64,000 nucleotides of DNA from Chlorops oryzae (GCA_020466095.1 CM035807.1:28042382-28106381); one strand, 5' to 3'; positions 12,344 to 25,429 are shown, counted from the stretch's first letter. Translations and numbers: made by a program. The notes: a model not told the origin generated them from the letters alone.

Positions 12344-13599
12344 GAGCTAATTTTTGATTATTTTGTTTCGTTTTGTTTGTTAGTCCACATAAAGCTAATG
12401 AGAATTTTAGAAAAATATTATATTTATATGCACTAATACTTTCATTGTTTGATCTAACAAAACCATCAAACAACGGTTTGTTAAGTGTTTATACCGTCGG
12501 TGTTCAATATAACAAAAATTTCAAGCAAATATTTTGTTAAGTGGTAATACTTTTGGTGTTTAATATAAGAAAATAGTCAAACAAAGCTTTGTTTAAAATT
12601 TAATATTACCAATGTTTCCCAAATTTTGTGATTTATTTGAAATTTTTTATTGTGGCAATTAAAATGCCAATAAATCGAGTTTCACAATCGCCATTAATTG
12701 GAATTTTTCGTAGTCAGTTTTTCTGTGTATAGGGATGGTCACCTTAACGCAGAAACCACAACAACGCTTGAGCGTTCATCAGCAGAAAGCTTTTATGCAA
12801 CGCTACAACGTGTAGGTATATGGTTTTATTGCTAGTAGAGTTTTTAATTTTGTACAATTGAAAAGTTCTGTTCACTTTTTAACGGAAAATGTAGAAATTT
12901 TCAAATTCATACACGCTGGCAAGGATAATTAAATTATGAATGGAACCCGCTTATCACACAGCTGTCAATCAAAAAGTTATTAAAATGGAAATATAAATCC
13001 ATTTTATGGAGAAAGTTGGCGAAAACCCTTGCCACCACATATGACATTTACACACTTTCAGCTTTGGTTTTTAATATGTCACATGCTTTTTAGAGCTTTT
13101 GTTAAACTAAATAGAATAAATGATGAATAAAATGAGATCTTTTTTCAACTCAACTGAGCTTTAATCCTTTGTGATGTTTTTTGAAGACGTTTTTATTACA
13201 AATGGGGATTGTTAGGAAAAGAGGTATTGTTGAATAAAATTATGTGGTTAATTTTAATTTTTATTTAAACCGCATGGTTTGAGGAGAAAGTATACAGCGA
13301 CGGAGAAACATCGAATGCTTATGCACAGAGCGATACTTTATGAAAAGTAATGGCTGTTATGTGCAACATTAAAAAAACAATTTCCTTTTAAAATACAATT
13401 TTTCCGCCTTATCTAAAAAATTCGACAAAAGGACCTCCTTATAAAATTTGTATCTTAAGATTATTTTTTTTTTTTAATCCCGCACATAGCTGCACAAGAC
13501 CGGCACAATCCATCACATCCTTTATGCTTTAAAAACTCAAAAGAGGCAGCGCCAACTTAACGGACATCCTATTACTGGAGGCCGATCTGCTCCATTTTC
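12344..13599. other. non-coding stretch with a short degenerate tandem motif
   Basis: No gene. At about 12440-12600 a 60-70-bp unit carrying TTTGTTAAGTG and GGTGTT(C/T)AATATAA is repeated two to three times with divergence. This resembles the iterated-motif arms of elements described elsewhere in this window, but I could not find both ends. Confidence 0.4.
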
Positions 13600-13680
13600 G
13601 AATTTGTTCTCTCTCATATCCTTCAATAAGAAAACTGGATACAGACAGACAGACAGACAGACCGACATGGCTAAATTGAA
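13600..13680 (-). repeat. fragment of a dispersed repeat with (CAGA)n tract
   Basis: The words TAAGAAAACTG, the CAGACAGACAGA tract and CGACATGGCTAAAT match the 41.33-41.40-kb part of the element at 40813-41481. CAGACGGACGGACATGGC-type tails are familiar from many dipteran repeats. Only a fragment is present. Confidence 0.55.
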
Positions 13681-16600
13681 TCCCCTGGCAACGTTGATTA
13701 TTTTCTTATGCATTTTGTAAGCTCTAAATATTTCGTATCGACGTTTAAAAAAATCGATAAATTTAGCCCCATCCCTATTAGGCGTATGGAGCATGTAATT
13801 TCTTGGAGAAGAAATTCTCATTACAAAAAGCTAAAAAACCTTTTGTAAATAGTTTTGAATACAAAATTCATTACAAAGTAACACAAAAACATCCCCCTTC
13901 ATGGGAAATTAAATAAATTTTCATACCAAGAAATTCAAAGAAATTCACATGCATAAGCAGACCGAAATCACATTGCCAAACGACGTCATCTGCTCCAACG
14001 AAAATTCCAGCCTTTTTAATTGCAATATGAGTATAAAAATACCTTCTTACCTGTGCGTGAATACTGAGAGTTAGAAGAAGAAAAATGAAATAAAAATCTC
14101 AGAAGCACTTAAATTAAAATCAAGGCCAAGAAAACAAACAGAAAATAAACGAAAGTGTCATGGGCATTGCAATTCCAAGATGGTATTCAGTACACTGAGA
14201 GAAACATGTGATTAAAAAATTCAATATTTATTAATTTAAAAGTTTTTGCGATAGCTTTTCACCGGAACCGAACGACACAAAATGTATTGAATAAGACAAA
14301 GGAAAGTCATTTAAAAAAAAAATTTTTTTTTTGTTTCGTGTAAAATGTCAAATGACATTGACAACCATTTAACTCAATCACAAATGACCACGTATGATGT
14401 TTAAACGAAATCATACTTATAATGACTATTCAACCAAATGAACTTATCGACGATGACCGCAAAATACCTCATTGCCCTTTTCATACACTAACTTGTTGCT
14501 GATACCAGAAAAGCTCAGTGGAAAGCACCGAGTGACAATTTTCCTTTCACCTGGATGGACCGAACAACGAACGGAGGCGTTGGGGATTTTTTCTGCCTGT
14601 GCAACTGTTGAACGCTAAACGAATTTTGTGTTGAAGCAATTTCCGCTATGATACCATTTTCGCGTCCTTTTCCTTTCACCTATTTCTATTTTTAACTTTT
14701 TTTTTTTTTTGTTCTCCTTGAAACCGCTCTCACCCGTGCATGCAGCACGTCCGTTATGTTCTCCTAGCTATGAAAATGAATTCGCTTCATTCAATTGACA
14801 CCGGATGCTGAGAGCCGTCAATTTGATGTCGACGATGTTACCGAAAAGATGGGGAACGGAGGCAAGAAAGGAAGTTGGAAAAACCGAATGAATGGAATGG
14901 AACGGAGTGCCAAGCACGAAGAAGGGGCTCGGTAAAAATTTTCCTTTTCTTTTTGTTTTAGAATTAAAATTTCACACTGAGAAATATTCGAGCATATGCA
15001 ACAGTTGCGCGGAAAGTTCCGGAAAGTTATTTTATGCCCAACAAATTTGCACATGCAAAATGCCTTGTGATTAGATCTGTGATTTTAGGCGCTTGTTCCC
15101 CTAACCGAAATCTCCATCATAAGAGAGCTCTAATGCATCTGCTCGTTATCTTTGGGGCCATTATGGTTGAAAGCTTCGAATTGCTTACATCAAACTAATT
15201 TGCATATGTTGAGTGGTAACAGACTTTATTTCCAAACAGGAACGGTCACAAGGAATGAAGCTTGTGCATTCATTTTAAAACAACGTTAAAGCTTCGAAAA
15301 CACTCGATCGCTGTTTCTGGTAATCATTTGTGCGAAATGCATCATGTGACTCGTTATTCTTTGGGCAATACGTTGGCAACCGAATTGGCTTACTCAAAGA
15401 CATTTGCCTATGCGAGTGGTAACAGAAGCGCCGCTTTAATATTCCAAGTCAGAACGTTCAAAAGGAAATTGAAGCTAGTGTACATTCAATATTTCATAAA
15501 ACGAATTAACAATTGCGAGAACATTGCGTATCACTAGTTCTGGTAATCAAATTTGTTATTGCGTAAAATTAATTTGTAGAAACTCATTTTTTTAATAAGA
15601 ATTGCCTGGTATTAGCTCGAAATACTTTTATGCCAATCATGCCGTAACAGTGACAGACCGTGCGAGCTTTTAATATCGTAACTCTCAAAGAGGGCACCAT
15701 TTAAAACCATTAACTAGCTATAGCTTTAAAGAACAAAGAATAAGAATAATAATCTAAAAGGTTTCCACAGTTATGACCTAAAGCTCATGATTAATTGGTT
15801 TTCCTTTCAAAATATTTTCCATAATCGTATCCTCATCTAAAATGTTGAAGGTATTCGATTAATAAATGATTAACTTTCCTACTCTATAATTTGTCAATTA
15901 AGGTTGTTTCTAAATCCAAGTCATTGAAACCACCTCTTAAAATCGCCCTTGATAAGTGTCATCGTTCATAGAAAATCTATAAAAACTCGATATCCTTCGT
16001 ATGCTCATTCCTTCCAATTTTTATTTTCTTTTTTTTTTTTCTTTTATCGTCAGAAGAAAAAAAATGGGGCAAAAATGCGATTATTGATTAAGCCATTAGC
16101 GAGCAAGTGTACAGCAGACTCTGAAGAAATGCTTGCTCTCTTCATATTACATTATTTAAATCCTTTGGTGTGCAAGCCAGCCAGTGGGTGAGTCCATCCA
16201 TACGCCTAGCAATCAAACTCGTTATTCCGACGGCACAGTCAGTCAAGTTCAGAAGTGTTGAACGCCTATTTAGCGACGAGCGCTTACAGTTCGATTTACC
16301 TCATTCCAGTTGCCATTTGCCCATGGTCGGTGTGCTTCTTATGGGTGAACTATGCTTTTGCGGTATTCGCACACATTTCCTTTTCACACACCATTCGAAT
16401 GACTCTTTACACAGGCATCGATGGATGCTTGCTTGTATTAATAAAATATTGTAGCCTATATATGTGCGCTCGACGTACATACATATGTATGTAGCAGTTC
16501 ATTACTTTGTTCTTGTTGGTGTTGCTTTTTGGTTGTTGTTATTATAATTATTGTTTACCAATATAGGCTTGCCACACAATTTGATTTGGTGTTTGAATAA

Positions 16601-17820
16601 TTTTGGTTTCCTTTTCCGCTTTGTGCACTTTCATTGTTCCTGGGCAAGATTCGTCGTTGGACGCTGGAGTCGCCTTTTCTATATATATATATACATATAT
16701 ATATATATTTCTCTTACTCTGTCTTTCCTTTCCCTGCACGCTTGTGTTAAAATATGCGGGTGTAGGTTTCCCGAGCTTGAGAGTACCATTGTGGGTTCAT
16801 TTGCCAGACGATTTTATTAAAATGTAATAAATTAGTATAATTCCAGGAAATTGTTTCGATTAAACATATATTTTGTTGTGAGACAGTTAATCTATTTACG
16901 TGCCATAAGGACTTCGAAAGTAATTTATTACTTTGTGGACAACGGTTGATGTCATTAACATTTCGCAAAAGAAAATTATTTTAAAAAATATTCATGAGAT
17001 TATTAAAAGTTCTTCTCTTGATTTTGTCTCTTTTTTTCTTCTGTATGAACCTCAAAGACATTTTAATGTGCCCCAATCTTTTTTTAAATTTAAAAAAAAA
17101 ATTTTTTTTTGCCCTTAAGGCATTTCTGTTGGGCTGTTCAACATTAATTTCATTTTAATTTCCATTGGACCCAAGAAAAAACTTCCATGTTCAGGAGGAG
17201 ATTAAATTGAGTTTCCTTTCAACCCTATTTCATTTGATATCGGTCTCGACTTTAGAAATAAGACAAAAGACATTTTATGTTCGTTCAAAATAGTCCTGAA
17301 CCCATCGAATAAGCAAAAAGTGTTAAATACTTTATGGTTTTCTTGAGAAATTTTTTGGACAATTTTTCCCTCCTTTCAAGCAAACATAAAAGATGCTGCT
17401 TTTTTTTTTAATTAGAAGTCCTTCTTTCATTTTCGACTAAAAATGTTAAAACAAAATAATTAAAACGAAAGCCTTCAAAAGAAGATGAGGATGTGATGAG
17501 TTTTTTATGTTTTTAAACCCAAAAGGGTTACCAAACAATCTTCTACTACGACTGTTCATTACCTTAGAAAAATTGTATGGTCACATGGGAAAAATTGCAC
17601 ACAAAGATTTTCTGCTAATCTTTTCAAAATTTAAAATAATTTTCCAAAAAATAACAAAAAAGAAAATTTATTTTTCCAATCCTCTTAAGAAAAGACATTT
17701 TTCTCACCAAAATTGAATTGAATTTTCTTCTCGAAATGGGAATAATTTTTTCCCCAAAATATTAAGGGTGCTCACGGGGGGATTGGTTATCGGGTTATAT
17801 AGTAAAAAATTACCTATGAC
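13681..17820. other. non-coding stretch, no gene seen
   Basis: No gene or RNA gene is supported. A TACACTGAGAGAAA end-like sequence at about 14200 resembles the terminus of the element at 25603, but no partner end was found. A short TA/CATATA microsatellite lies at 16680-16708. The moderately GC-richer patches near 14500-14900 could be conserved regulatory DNA, but nothing in them proves it. Confidence 0.4.
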
Positions 17821-18045
17821 CAGGGATCGGGTTTTTTTGACTTTTATAAATTTAAAGCATACTCTATTTTTCTCACCAATATTTTGCGAATAAGTTTAGC
17901 AAAAATGAAATTCAAAGCGCTTTTCTAACTTCAAAAAAATTCATACTGAAGTTAAAAATCGATTTGAACTTTAAATTTATGTGAGTGAAACAAAATTTGT
18001 ACTCCATAAAGTATTTCTTAAAAAGTCAACAAAATCCGTGCCCTG
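17821..18045. mobile_element. hAT-type MITE (225 bp)
   Basis: The ends read CAGGGATCGG and, in reverse complement, CAGGGCACGG, followed by TTTTGTTGACTTTT-type arms. An 8-bp duplication flanks it: CCTATGAC (17813-17820) and CCTATGAA (18046-18053), with one mismatch. CAGGG termini plus 8-bp duplications are the hAT signature. There is no transposase. Sister copies lie at 22098-22290 and, with diverged ends, at 45802-46042. Confidence 0.8.
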
Positions 18046-18072
18046 CCTATGAATATCTAATTTTTAATTTTT

Positions 18073-18432
18073 TTGACCTGTGACTATCTTCGCCGACTCA
18101 CATGGCGCAAGCATATTGAGGCAAAACGCATCCAAATGAAGCTGAGCGCCCAAAATCTTCACTGGCTACTTAACAGTATGTCAAGATTGCGAGTCGAACA
18201 CAAAGAGCTTCTTTATAATGCAACAATAAAGCCTAGATATTTTGACTTATGGCTCCCAGCTCTGGGGAAAATCGAGTATTTCTGTAATAGACATTATACA
18301 ACGCTCGCAGTCAAAAATCCTTCGGACTATCACTGGTGCTCCATGGTTTATGAAAAACGAAAACATACACCCGATGGTCAAAAACGAGCCGTAAATACTA
18401 CACTCGGTTGTCTCAACATCCGAACTTATTAG
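18073..18432 (+). pseudogene. Jockey-type LINE reverse transcriptase fragment
   Basis: A 119-codon frame resembles the part of Jockey-clade non-LTR reverse transcriptases just after the polymerase core. LRRLTWRKHIEAKRIQMKL, then a 'NLHWLL' and a 'LLYNATIKP' block, fit the usual order 'RRLTW..HI..KR.....L.WL......LLY.A.IKP'. The following segment diverges quickly. No ORF1, no complete polymerase and no 3' tail are present, so it is a short dead fragment. Confidence 0.75.
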
Positions 18433-18736
18433 CTAGAAATCTGATGTTAACAAACAGCTACTCATAGCTTAGAAGGCGTGACCTGCCATCACTATTTCAG
18501 GCCCAATCTTAATATTTTCTTATTCGTTTACTCTTTTACTTTTACCATAAAAATTCATCACTCATATCTAAAGGCAGAATAATCGATGCGTTGGCATGGA
18601 TTAAAAGCCAATCAATATACATTGTTACAGTTTTATTATTTTCAGTCCTAAGATTTTTAACTCATTCTTAGTTCAAACTTTAAAGATGCAAACATAAACC
18701 TTATTCCCAAAAACCTTATTATCAAAAAATGTAATA
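18433..18736. other. AT-rich spacer
   Basis: Nothing recognisable lies between the LINE fragment and the inverted-repeat element starting near 18737. Confidence 0.4.
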
Positions 18737-19289
18737 AAATGAAAAAAATACTATGATAACGAAGCAGGGTTGTGTATTTCAATAAACTTCTATCTTTCGT
18801 AATATTGAAGAAATTTATTCAATATCAATAACTATTTTCGTAGATATGAAAAAATTTCTTCAATATAACGAAGCAGGATAATATACTTGAAGAAATTTGA
18901 CTAAAATAATTTCTTAGATATGAAGACATTTCTTCAATATAACGAAGTATGGTTGCGTATTTCAATAAATTTCTTCATATTGATGAAAATCGTTCGTAAT
19001 ATTGAAGAAATTTATTCAATATTAATAATTATTTTCGTAGATATGAAGAAATTTCTTCAATATAACGAAGCAGGATAATATACTTGAAGAAATTTGACTA
19101 AAATAATTTCGTAGATATGAAGATATTTCTTCAATATAACGAAATTTTTTTCCTGATTTGAATTTCTTCATATTGAATATCGTCTTTATTCATATTGATT
19201 GCTTTTTTTAGTTAGCTCTATTTTTACTGCCGTTTCTTCAATAACGCAGCCCATTTCTTCAATATTACCTACGGATTTTTTTCGGTGTA
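18737..19289. mobile_element. iterated-motif TIR element D (TTCTTCAATATTGAAGAA type)
   Basis: The arms consist of many copies, in both orientations, of TTCTTCAATAT and ATATTGAAGAA words, several joined to AACGAAGCAGG or TTCGTAGATATGAA. A unit of about 200 bp inside the left part is directly repeated (near 18770-18900 and 18930-19080). The right terminus reads, in reverse complement, ACACCGAAAAAAATCCGTAG; the left near 18740 reads TGAAAAAAATACTATG. No coding frame and no tRNA-like module were seen. Confidence 0.65.
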
Positions 19290-19435
19290 AGATCTTACAT
19301 TCACAGTAGCCATTCTAGCGAACTTCTTACCGCCTCATCAGAAACAAATGTGTCACAAATCAAAATACAGATCTCTTTGGGTGCGTCTTTCTTCCTCTTT
19401 ACATGAAGTTCAAAGGCTACTCATTTTTTTTCATT

Positions 19436-19560
19436 TTAAGGGTCTATCTCCAGTTCTCTCAGAAATGAAACAGAAATGAAAAATGCGTTCATTTCTGAAG
19501 CTTTTTTCATATGAATTTTTTCTTTTCTGACAGAACTGGAGCGAGCTCCTTAGATTCATT
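19436..19560. mobile_element. ~120-bp MITE
   Basis: The left arm has CTCCAGTTCTCTCAGAAATG and the right arm carries the reverse complement CTCCAGTTCTGTCAGAAAAG. The arms are separated by only about 60 bp. No coding capacity. Confidence 0.65.
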
Positions 19561-21611
19561 AGAAAAACTCCGATTTTTCCAATTCACTTTAGCACTTGAA
19601 TATTTCCTAATTTCTTCGACAAGAACAACGTTAACCCGAAACAATACGAACGTGCCAAAATTACGAAAAAATATCTAATCTCTTCTCTCTTTCCTTCAAA
19701 TGCTGACAATGAAAAGCAATCAAATGAAATTACCCAAAAATTTAAAAGAAACTTAAATAACGAGGAAGAAAAAATCCGAGGGGGTCAACGAAAGTACCTT
19801 TAACAGAAATCAAATTAAGGTCTTCAAAAGCCATTGAAAGGAAAACAAAAAACATTCGCAAACATCATTACAATTAAAGCCGAGAAAGCAGGAGACAATT
19901 TAATGGCATCTTGCGCAATTTAGCCAGTACAAAGGACAACAATAAAAATTGAGAAAATATAAATAGCGAAGGACAACACAAAAAAAAAACACAAATTAAC
20001 GAGCCTCACTCGTAAGGAATGTAAGGCGTTTGATGGTATCTGAAGAGAATCGAACAGGAAATTATGAGCTAGAAAAGGAACTGGTCGAAAAGGAAAGACA
20101 TGATGGGCATTCCAAATACCGCAGTACCCCCATAGGGGCTATAAAAAAAAACTAAATTCTTTCTAAGACGGATTCAATGACAATTTAAGCCGCTTAGGTT
20201 TCAATTTTTTCGACACGGTGCTCGACAGCTTTAACAGAACTCTACCATGATTATTATTCAAAAACAAAATAAATAAATAAAAGCAAAACAAAAATTGAAG
20301 GAAATGGCAGGGCATGCTCCTGTCTTTGAGTATCATATTCACATCAAGCCATCAAAAGAATGTATTAAAATGATTACTGCTAAATATAAATAAAAAATCA
20401 AACATAAAAACCATCCCAAGCGATTATTTTTAAGCCAATTCAAGCTATCAACGTACTTCCCGCTGTGATTCCTTCACTTCATAAAAACCACATATGCCAA
20501 AAAATAGCACAATCATACACGTACGCATACACACACACACTCACGTGCATGAATTCACGCTTGACATGAAATTTAGAAGATTATTTGCAGGATTCGAATG
20601 GCATCAATCTTTAAATGTCACTGAACGTAAATGGAGCATAAGACTTCCGCTTACCGCTGTGGAAAGTTGGTTTTTATAAATAGATACGGGAATGTGCATT
20701 AAGGATAACAGAAACACATGTTCCCGATAACAGACAAGAGAAGAGAAGAAAGACCAAAAGGACATTGAAGCAACTGGTTTTTTTTTTTTTTATTGATATG
20801 ATGAAATTTGTAAAAGCCAGCCCTTGTGTGTGAAGACCCAGAAGGCACTGACATCTGCTTCCGCAGGCGATAATTTCTTTGGTTGCATCATAAATCTTTG
20901 TCAGATTAGATTGTGGCTTGCAGTGTTTCTGAGACCAAAATCAGGATTACAATTTCAACCTACATTCTTTTTCAAATTTAACTCAATACGTAAGTAGGTA
21001 CGTAAGATTAATCGAAGCCTTTCGACTAGGAATGTATCAATCAAAATGGGAACAAACAGTAGGACAGCTCTGTATTATTGTTTGAGTGTTTCCAAGAAAT
21101 CGAAAAGTTTTTAAAAATAATGGATTACTTTGAAGATTAGATGATTTTTATCGGCAAAAGTCCCTTTTTGGTTCAAAAAGAAAATTTGCCAATAAAAAAC
21201 AAAACAATAAAAGAAAATCTATAACAAGAAATTTCGATCTGTTTAAGCACGAACAGTCGTGGGAAAAAGAAAAGCGCGAAATCGGCTGTTCTTGTTCCTT
21301 GTGTGATTTCTATTCTACAAAAATTTCCAGGAATTTTTTATCATTGTTATTTTAAAACAAAATGTCAAAACACATTTACAGCCTTCGGATTAAGAGTGGC
21401 AAGCAAAAGCGAAAGATATATCTATAAATTCGGTTGTATACTAATATTATCCTTGCAGGAAGCCTGTCGCCATATGACCCCATGTCTATACTCTCGTCAG
21501 TATAGAGAAGAGAACTAGTTCAAATGTCAACAGTATTTATAGGCGGCGTCAATTGAAAAACTTTACTGTCAAGAAGTACAATAGCTATTCTCATATAAAT
21601 TTTGAAAGTCT
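19561..21611. other. non-coding stretch, no gene seen
   Basis: No gene or RNA gene is supported. There is a (CA)n tract near 20525-20540 and a poly-T run at about 20780. A 22-bp near-palindrome (TCTATACTCTCGTCAGTATAGA split around CTCG) lies at about 21487. Confidence 0.4.
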
Positions 21612-22000
21612 ATCCTGCAGTAAATTCTATTGCTATCTGCTTTAAAAAAAAACAAAAACAATTAAAGAAAAAAGTGTAATATTCGTATGAGACTCGAAAC
21701 CGTGGACTTCAGATGGCTAGGCAAGCACTCGACACAGCGAGCCACAATAGGCTTAGAAGTACCTCTTTCTATTGGCGTACTAAAGTAAAATGTACCCGTA
21801 TCTATGCTTACATAATGGTACCCACGTCAATATTTCGTCAATAGTTCTTCAGTCTACTGTGGACATGCAATGACAACTCAATGTTAAATGTCTATAGCGC
21901 AAAGCGTTGCGATGGGTATAATTGGTCAGTAGTACTGTTGACGCGGTCAGTATAGAAAGACTATAGATTCATTATTGACATTTCCTGCAGGGATAATACA
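21612..22000. mobile_element. TIR element F with one tRNA-like module
   Basis: The ends share TATCCTGCAGTAAA (left) and, in reverse complement, TATCCCTGCAGGAAA (right), matching the termini of the element at 49498-50215. On the minus strand, about 21750-21685, a tRNA-like module has TGGCTCGCTGTGTCGAGTG (A-box region) and GGTTTCGAGTCTC (B box). The rest is rich in GTCAAT, TTGAC and GTAC words. No protein frame. It looks like a smaller relative of element E. Confidence 0.55.
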
Positions 22001-22097
22001 GTAAATATATACGTTAGCAATGAAAATTTCAGCTTTGATCCAAAATGTATGCAACGCGTTTTGAAATAATGTTTTTGAGAACATAATGGGACATAAC

Positions 22098-22290
22098 CAG
22101 GGCTCGGATTTTGTTGACTTTATCAATTTTAAAGCATACTTTATGGCATCGAATTTCGTTCAAGCCATCACAATAGCAGTTAACATTCGTATCGATTTTG
22201 CAACTCAATATGAATTTTTTGAAAGTTAGAAACGAATTTAAATTGAATCAATAAACTTTTCAAAGAAATTGCGTAAGTAAAATCACCCTG
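22098..22290. mobile_element. hAT-type MITE (193 bp), sister of 17821-18045
   Basis: It begins CAGGGCTCGGATTTTGTTG and continues through GACTTTATCAATTTTAAAGC, close to the arms of the 17.8-kb MITE. The right end is CACCCTG. The flanks ACATAAC and GAATAAC agree partly, as a decayed 8-bp duplication would. Non-coding. Confidence 0.65.
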
Positions 22291-23760
22291 GAATAACTAG
22301 TAGTGAAAGTAAATGTTATTTTAATAAATCGCACAGAAATATTGTTGTATGAAATTGCACATTTTTTAGGCCATTCGAAAATCATATGTGGCTAAAAAAC
22401 CGTACGCATTTAACGATTGGACTGTTCGCAATGTTTCGAATTTCAAGAAAAAGAAACCAATCTGTTTTTACTGCTCAAAATTGTAAATAGGAAGAAAATG
22501 GGATCTGAAAATGTAATCAATTGGTCAAGAGGACCAACCTCCAGTTATGAATGTCACAAATTTGACATTGACTATTTAGGAAATTTTTGAATTTTCTTGC
22601 ATTTCTTGACCACATTAGGTCAAATTACTCAATTCAACCTTGTTTTTAAGGGGGAATAATGGAGCATTGAGTAATAAAGGCATAATAGGGCTTTATTCAA
22701 AGTCGGCAAAAAATCCTTTTACATATTATGAAATATCTTAGATCGCGAATTACTCAATTTCACCTAACTTCCGATCTTACCTTTCAAAACAGAATGTTTG
22801 CGAGAACAAGGTGATTAACGATTACCATCCATACTTATCAAATGTCAAATCGTTGGACGAAAAAAATACAAATTTTTCGAATATGTTGTCTATTGCTGTA
22901 AATAAAATCCAACATAAAATGGACATTTTCAAAATAGTTTGCTGTATTGAATAATCAAACATATGCAGCAGATTTATCGCGACATTTCAAACTCTATGTC
23001 GTTCGATTTCTGTCGGCCTATTTCTAAGTAAACCAGTTTCCGACTTTTTGACATTTTATCAATTTTAAGATAATTATGGATAGCAAATTGTTCAATAAAA
23101 TATTCATTCGTAGAATATGCTAAAATAGGCTTTTGATTGGAAAGGTTAAGTGCATGATAGCTTTTCCAAATTATGGAAAAAAATCTTGCCGTCAAAACAA
23201 TTTACTTAATTGATTAGTAAAAACGAATTGCAAGACAAAACTAATAATGATTATTCGTACTTATTATAATTATTAAGAATTACTAACTATTTTCAAATGA
23301 TCATGTTCTTTACTTTTTAATAACATGCAAATAAATGAAGTCACTTTTACCATTCGGAACTATATCGATTTTCGAATTGCAAAAAACGAAAACATCCTAT
23401 TTGGTTCAATTTCAATTGTAATCACCTAGAATTGGTCGATTCGACTTAACTGCTGGTGAAGTCGCACACTTGGTCATAAGATCAGGAACACAAGTGACTC
23501 CAACGTAGCTTTTGTATAGTGCACAAAATCGAATTTAGAAGGGACTTCATGTAGGAAGAAAATAAACCATCCATAATTTGGGCTTCCTTCCTAAGCTATA
23601 AGTCTTGAAAAAAAAATGTTTTTTGTTTACCCTGTAATGTTTTGAAATTGTTAGTTAGCAGGTTTACACTTTAAGCCGACGATATTATATTTATAAGCTG
23701 TGAAGCCTCCTGTTTGTGACTTCCAAATTTCGTCAAAAAAAAGTTAAATTAAGGGCTTAA
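22291..23760. other. AT-rich non-coding stretch
   Basis: No gene, RNA gene or clear repeat is visible. Short open frames have no recognisable content. Confidence 0.4.
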
Positions 23761-23943
23761 AGGCTGCAGAAACACCGGATCAAACGTTTTCGTTTTGTCA
23801 GTCAAGAGAAACCCCTTTCTTTTTTAATCAAACCCGTTTCGCTTTGACTAATCTGGTGTGTTCGCTCTCATAAGGCACAATATTCTGTTTGAAAACCGTT
23901 TGCTTCGCTTTTATTTCGTTTGATCCGGTATGTGCTCCAGCCT
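23761..23943. mobile_element. 183-bp MITE
   Basis: The termini are AGGCTGCAGAAACACCGGAT and, in reverse complement, AGGCTGGAGCACATACCGGA; both continue TCAAACG. The interior has further CGTTT(C/G) and AAACG words in both orientations. Non-coding. Confidence 0.7.
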
Positions 23944-25184
23944 AAATGACAAATATGATTAGTTGATTTTGTAGATTATGTACATGGAAAATAGCTTGGA
24001 TAATTTTTATCCGATTGAAAACATAAAATCGTGAAAAACTTTGTTTATTTATCAGTCTTTCACTTCAAACTCATGAAAGCAGGGCTTTTTGGGGAAAATC
24101 TGGCTCTAAAACTTTTACAAAAAATCTGACAAAATTTCAAAAAAAACTTTAACCCATACGCTTTAAAAAGACTTTTCGGTTCAACTGTGAAATTCGAAAA
24201 ATAAAGTCCTGACAGAAGATCCTTTGATGTGGTAAGAAAACATCTCCTTGAACATCTCAATTCCAGTCAAAACATACTTGGAGGTATTTTTAACATTTGA
24301 ATTGAATATATTGAAGCGACTCCTTGTACCTGTAAGCAAAACGTATTCCCACGAATTTTCCTCATTGCAGCCCACGCAATTCCTTCCGTCTACATCCTCG
24401 CCTTTCCTGTTTCGCTTGTAACATACAAAAATATATTCTGTAAATTGGATTTCTCACCTACTTTTCTAAAAATAGATTGCGGTTTGTATAAATAAAATCG
24501 CTTGCTTTTCCCATGTCTTGCCTCACTTCCTGCAAAGATTCAGCAATAAAAAAAAAAATGATAAAATAAAAAATAAAATAAATAAAATAGATACATCGAG
24601 TTTCTATTGGAAAATTTGATATCACAACATGTGTTCACGATTATGTGCCTCGAAATCAGTTTTATGAGAGATTGTACTTTTCTCTCTCTCTCTCTTTTCT
24701 CTCTCTATCTCTTTCACACACATTCTCTTTCTTTCTCTCTTTGTTTGTCATTTTAGTATAGAAAAACTACATATATTCGTTCGTGACAAATAAAATTGTG
24801 TTAGTTTTATTAACTCATTAAGTGAATAAACACTCGAACACTCGAAATTGATGGGAGTTAATCTTTATATCAAACTTTCTATGAATGTGGCCTTCGGATA
24901 TTTGGCTTCAGTTTATATGACAATAGACAATGACATCATTTCCAGAAAATATTTGTTCTCGCGTTAAACATTAACTGTTTCGATGAGGAACATTATTCAA
25001 TTAACAATTTTCCATTTGCCATTAAAAATATAAAAAATCTGGAACTGTTTAATAAATTTCTAATTTATGGTGCTTATTAGTTGTCTTTTAAGGGAGTCGA
25101 GGCTGTTTTTGGACCTTTTTTAAAAAAAATTCCTGATAGAAATCGAAAATCAATTTAGTTTGTTTTCATTGTTTTAGGAATGAA
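23944..25184. other. non-coding stretch with a (CT)n microsatellite
   Basis: No gene. A CT-rich microsatellite occupies about 24678-24742, ending in a (CA)-rich stretch. A run of AAATAAAATAAAATA units lies near 24550-24590. Confidence 0.45.
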
Positions 25185-25429
25185 AGTGGCTCTGGGATAG
25201 CGTAGGGGATGCGTGCTATGCTCTTGATCCCAGGGTTCGAGGTTCGGTTCCCGGCACAGGCGAAACGGAGTGTAATGTTCCAAGCCTAGCACTGGTTTTT
25301 AAAAAATCGCATGTTAAGGGCACACTACATAAAAAGACATACATTCATACAAACACAAGAAAACCTCCTAGGTATCACAATGGGCCGATTAACGGCTTAA
25401 GTGGCAGCAACTTCAACCTACCTACCTAA
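25185..25429 (+). repeat. tRNA-derived SINE with target duplication
   Basis: The head shows A-box-like GGATAGCGTAGGGG (about 25195) and B box GGTTCGAGGTTC (25234). The body carries GGTATCACAATGGGCC and GGCTTAAGTG, and the 3' end is CCTACCTACCTA. GAATGAA occurs just before (25178-25184) and just after (25430-25436), a probable target duplication. The body and tail match the LINE 3' end at 38829-38922 and the SINE at 7766-7985. Confidence 0.8.
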
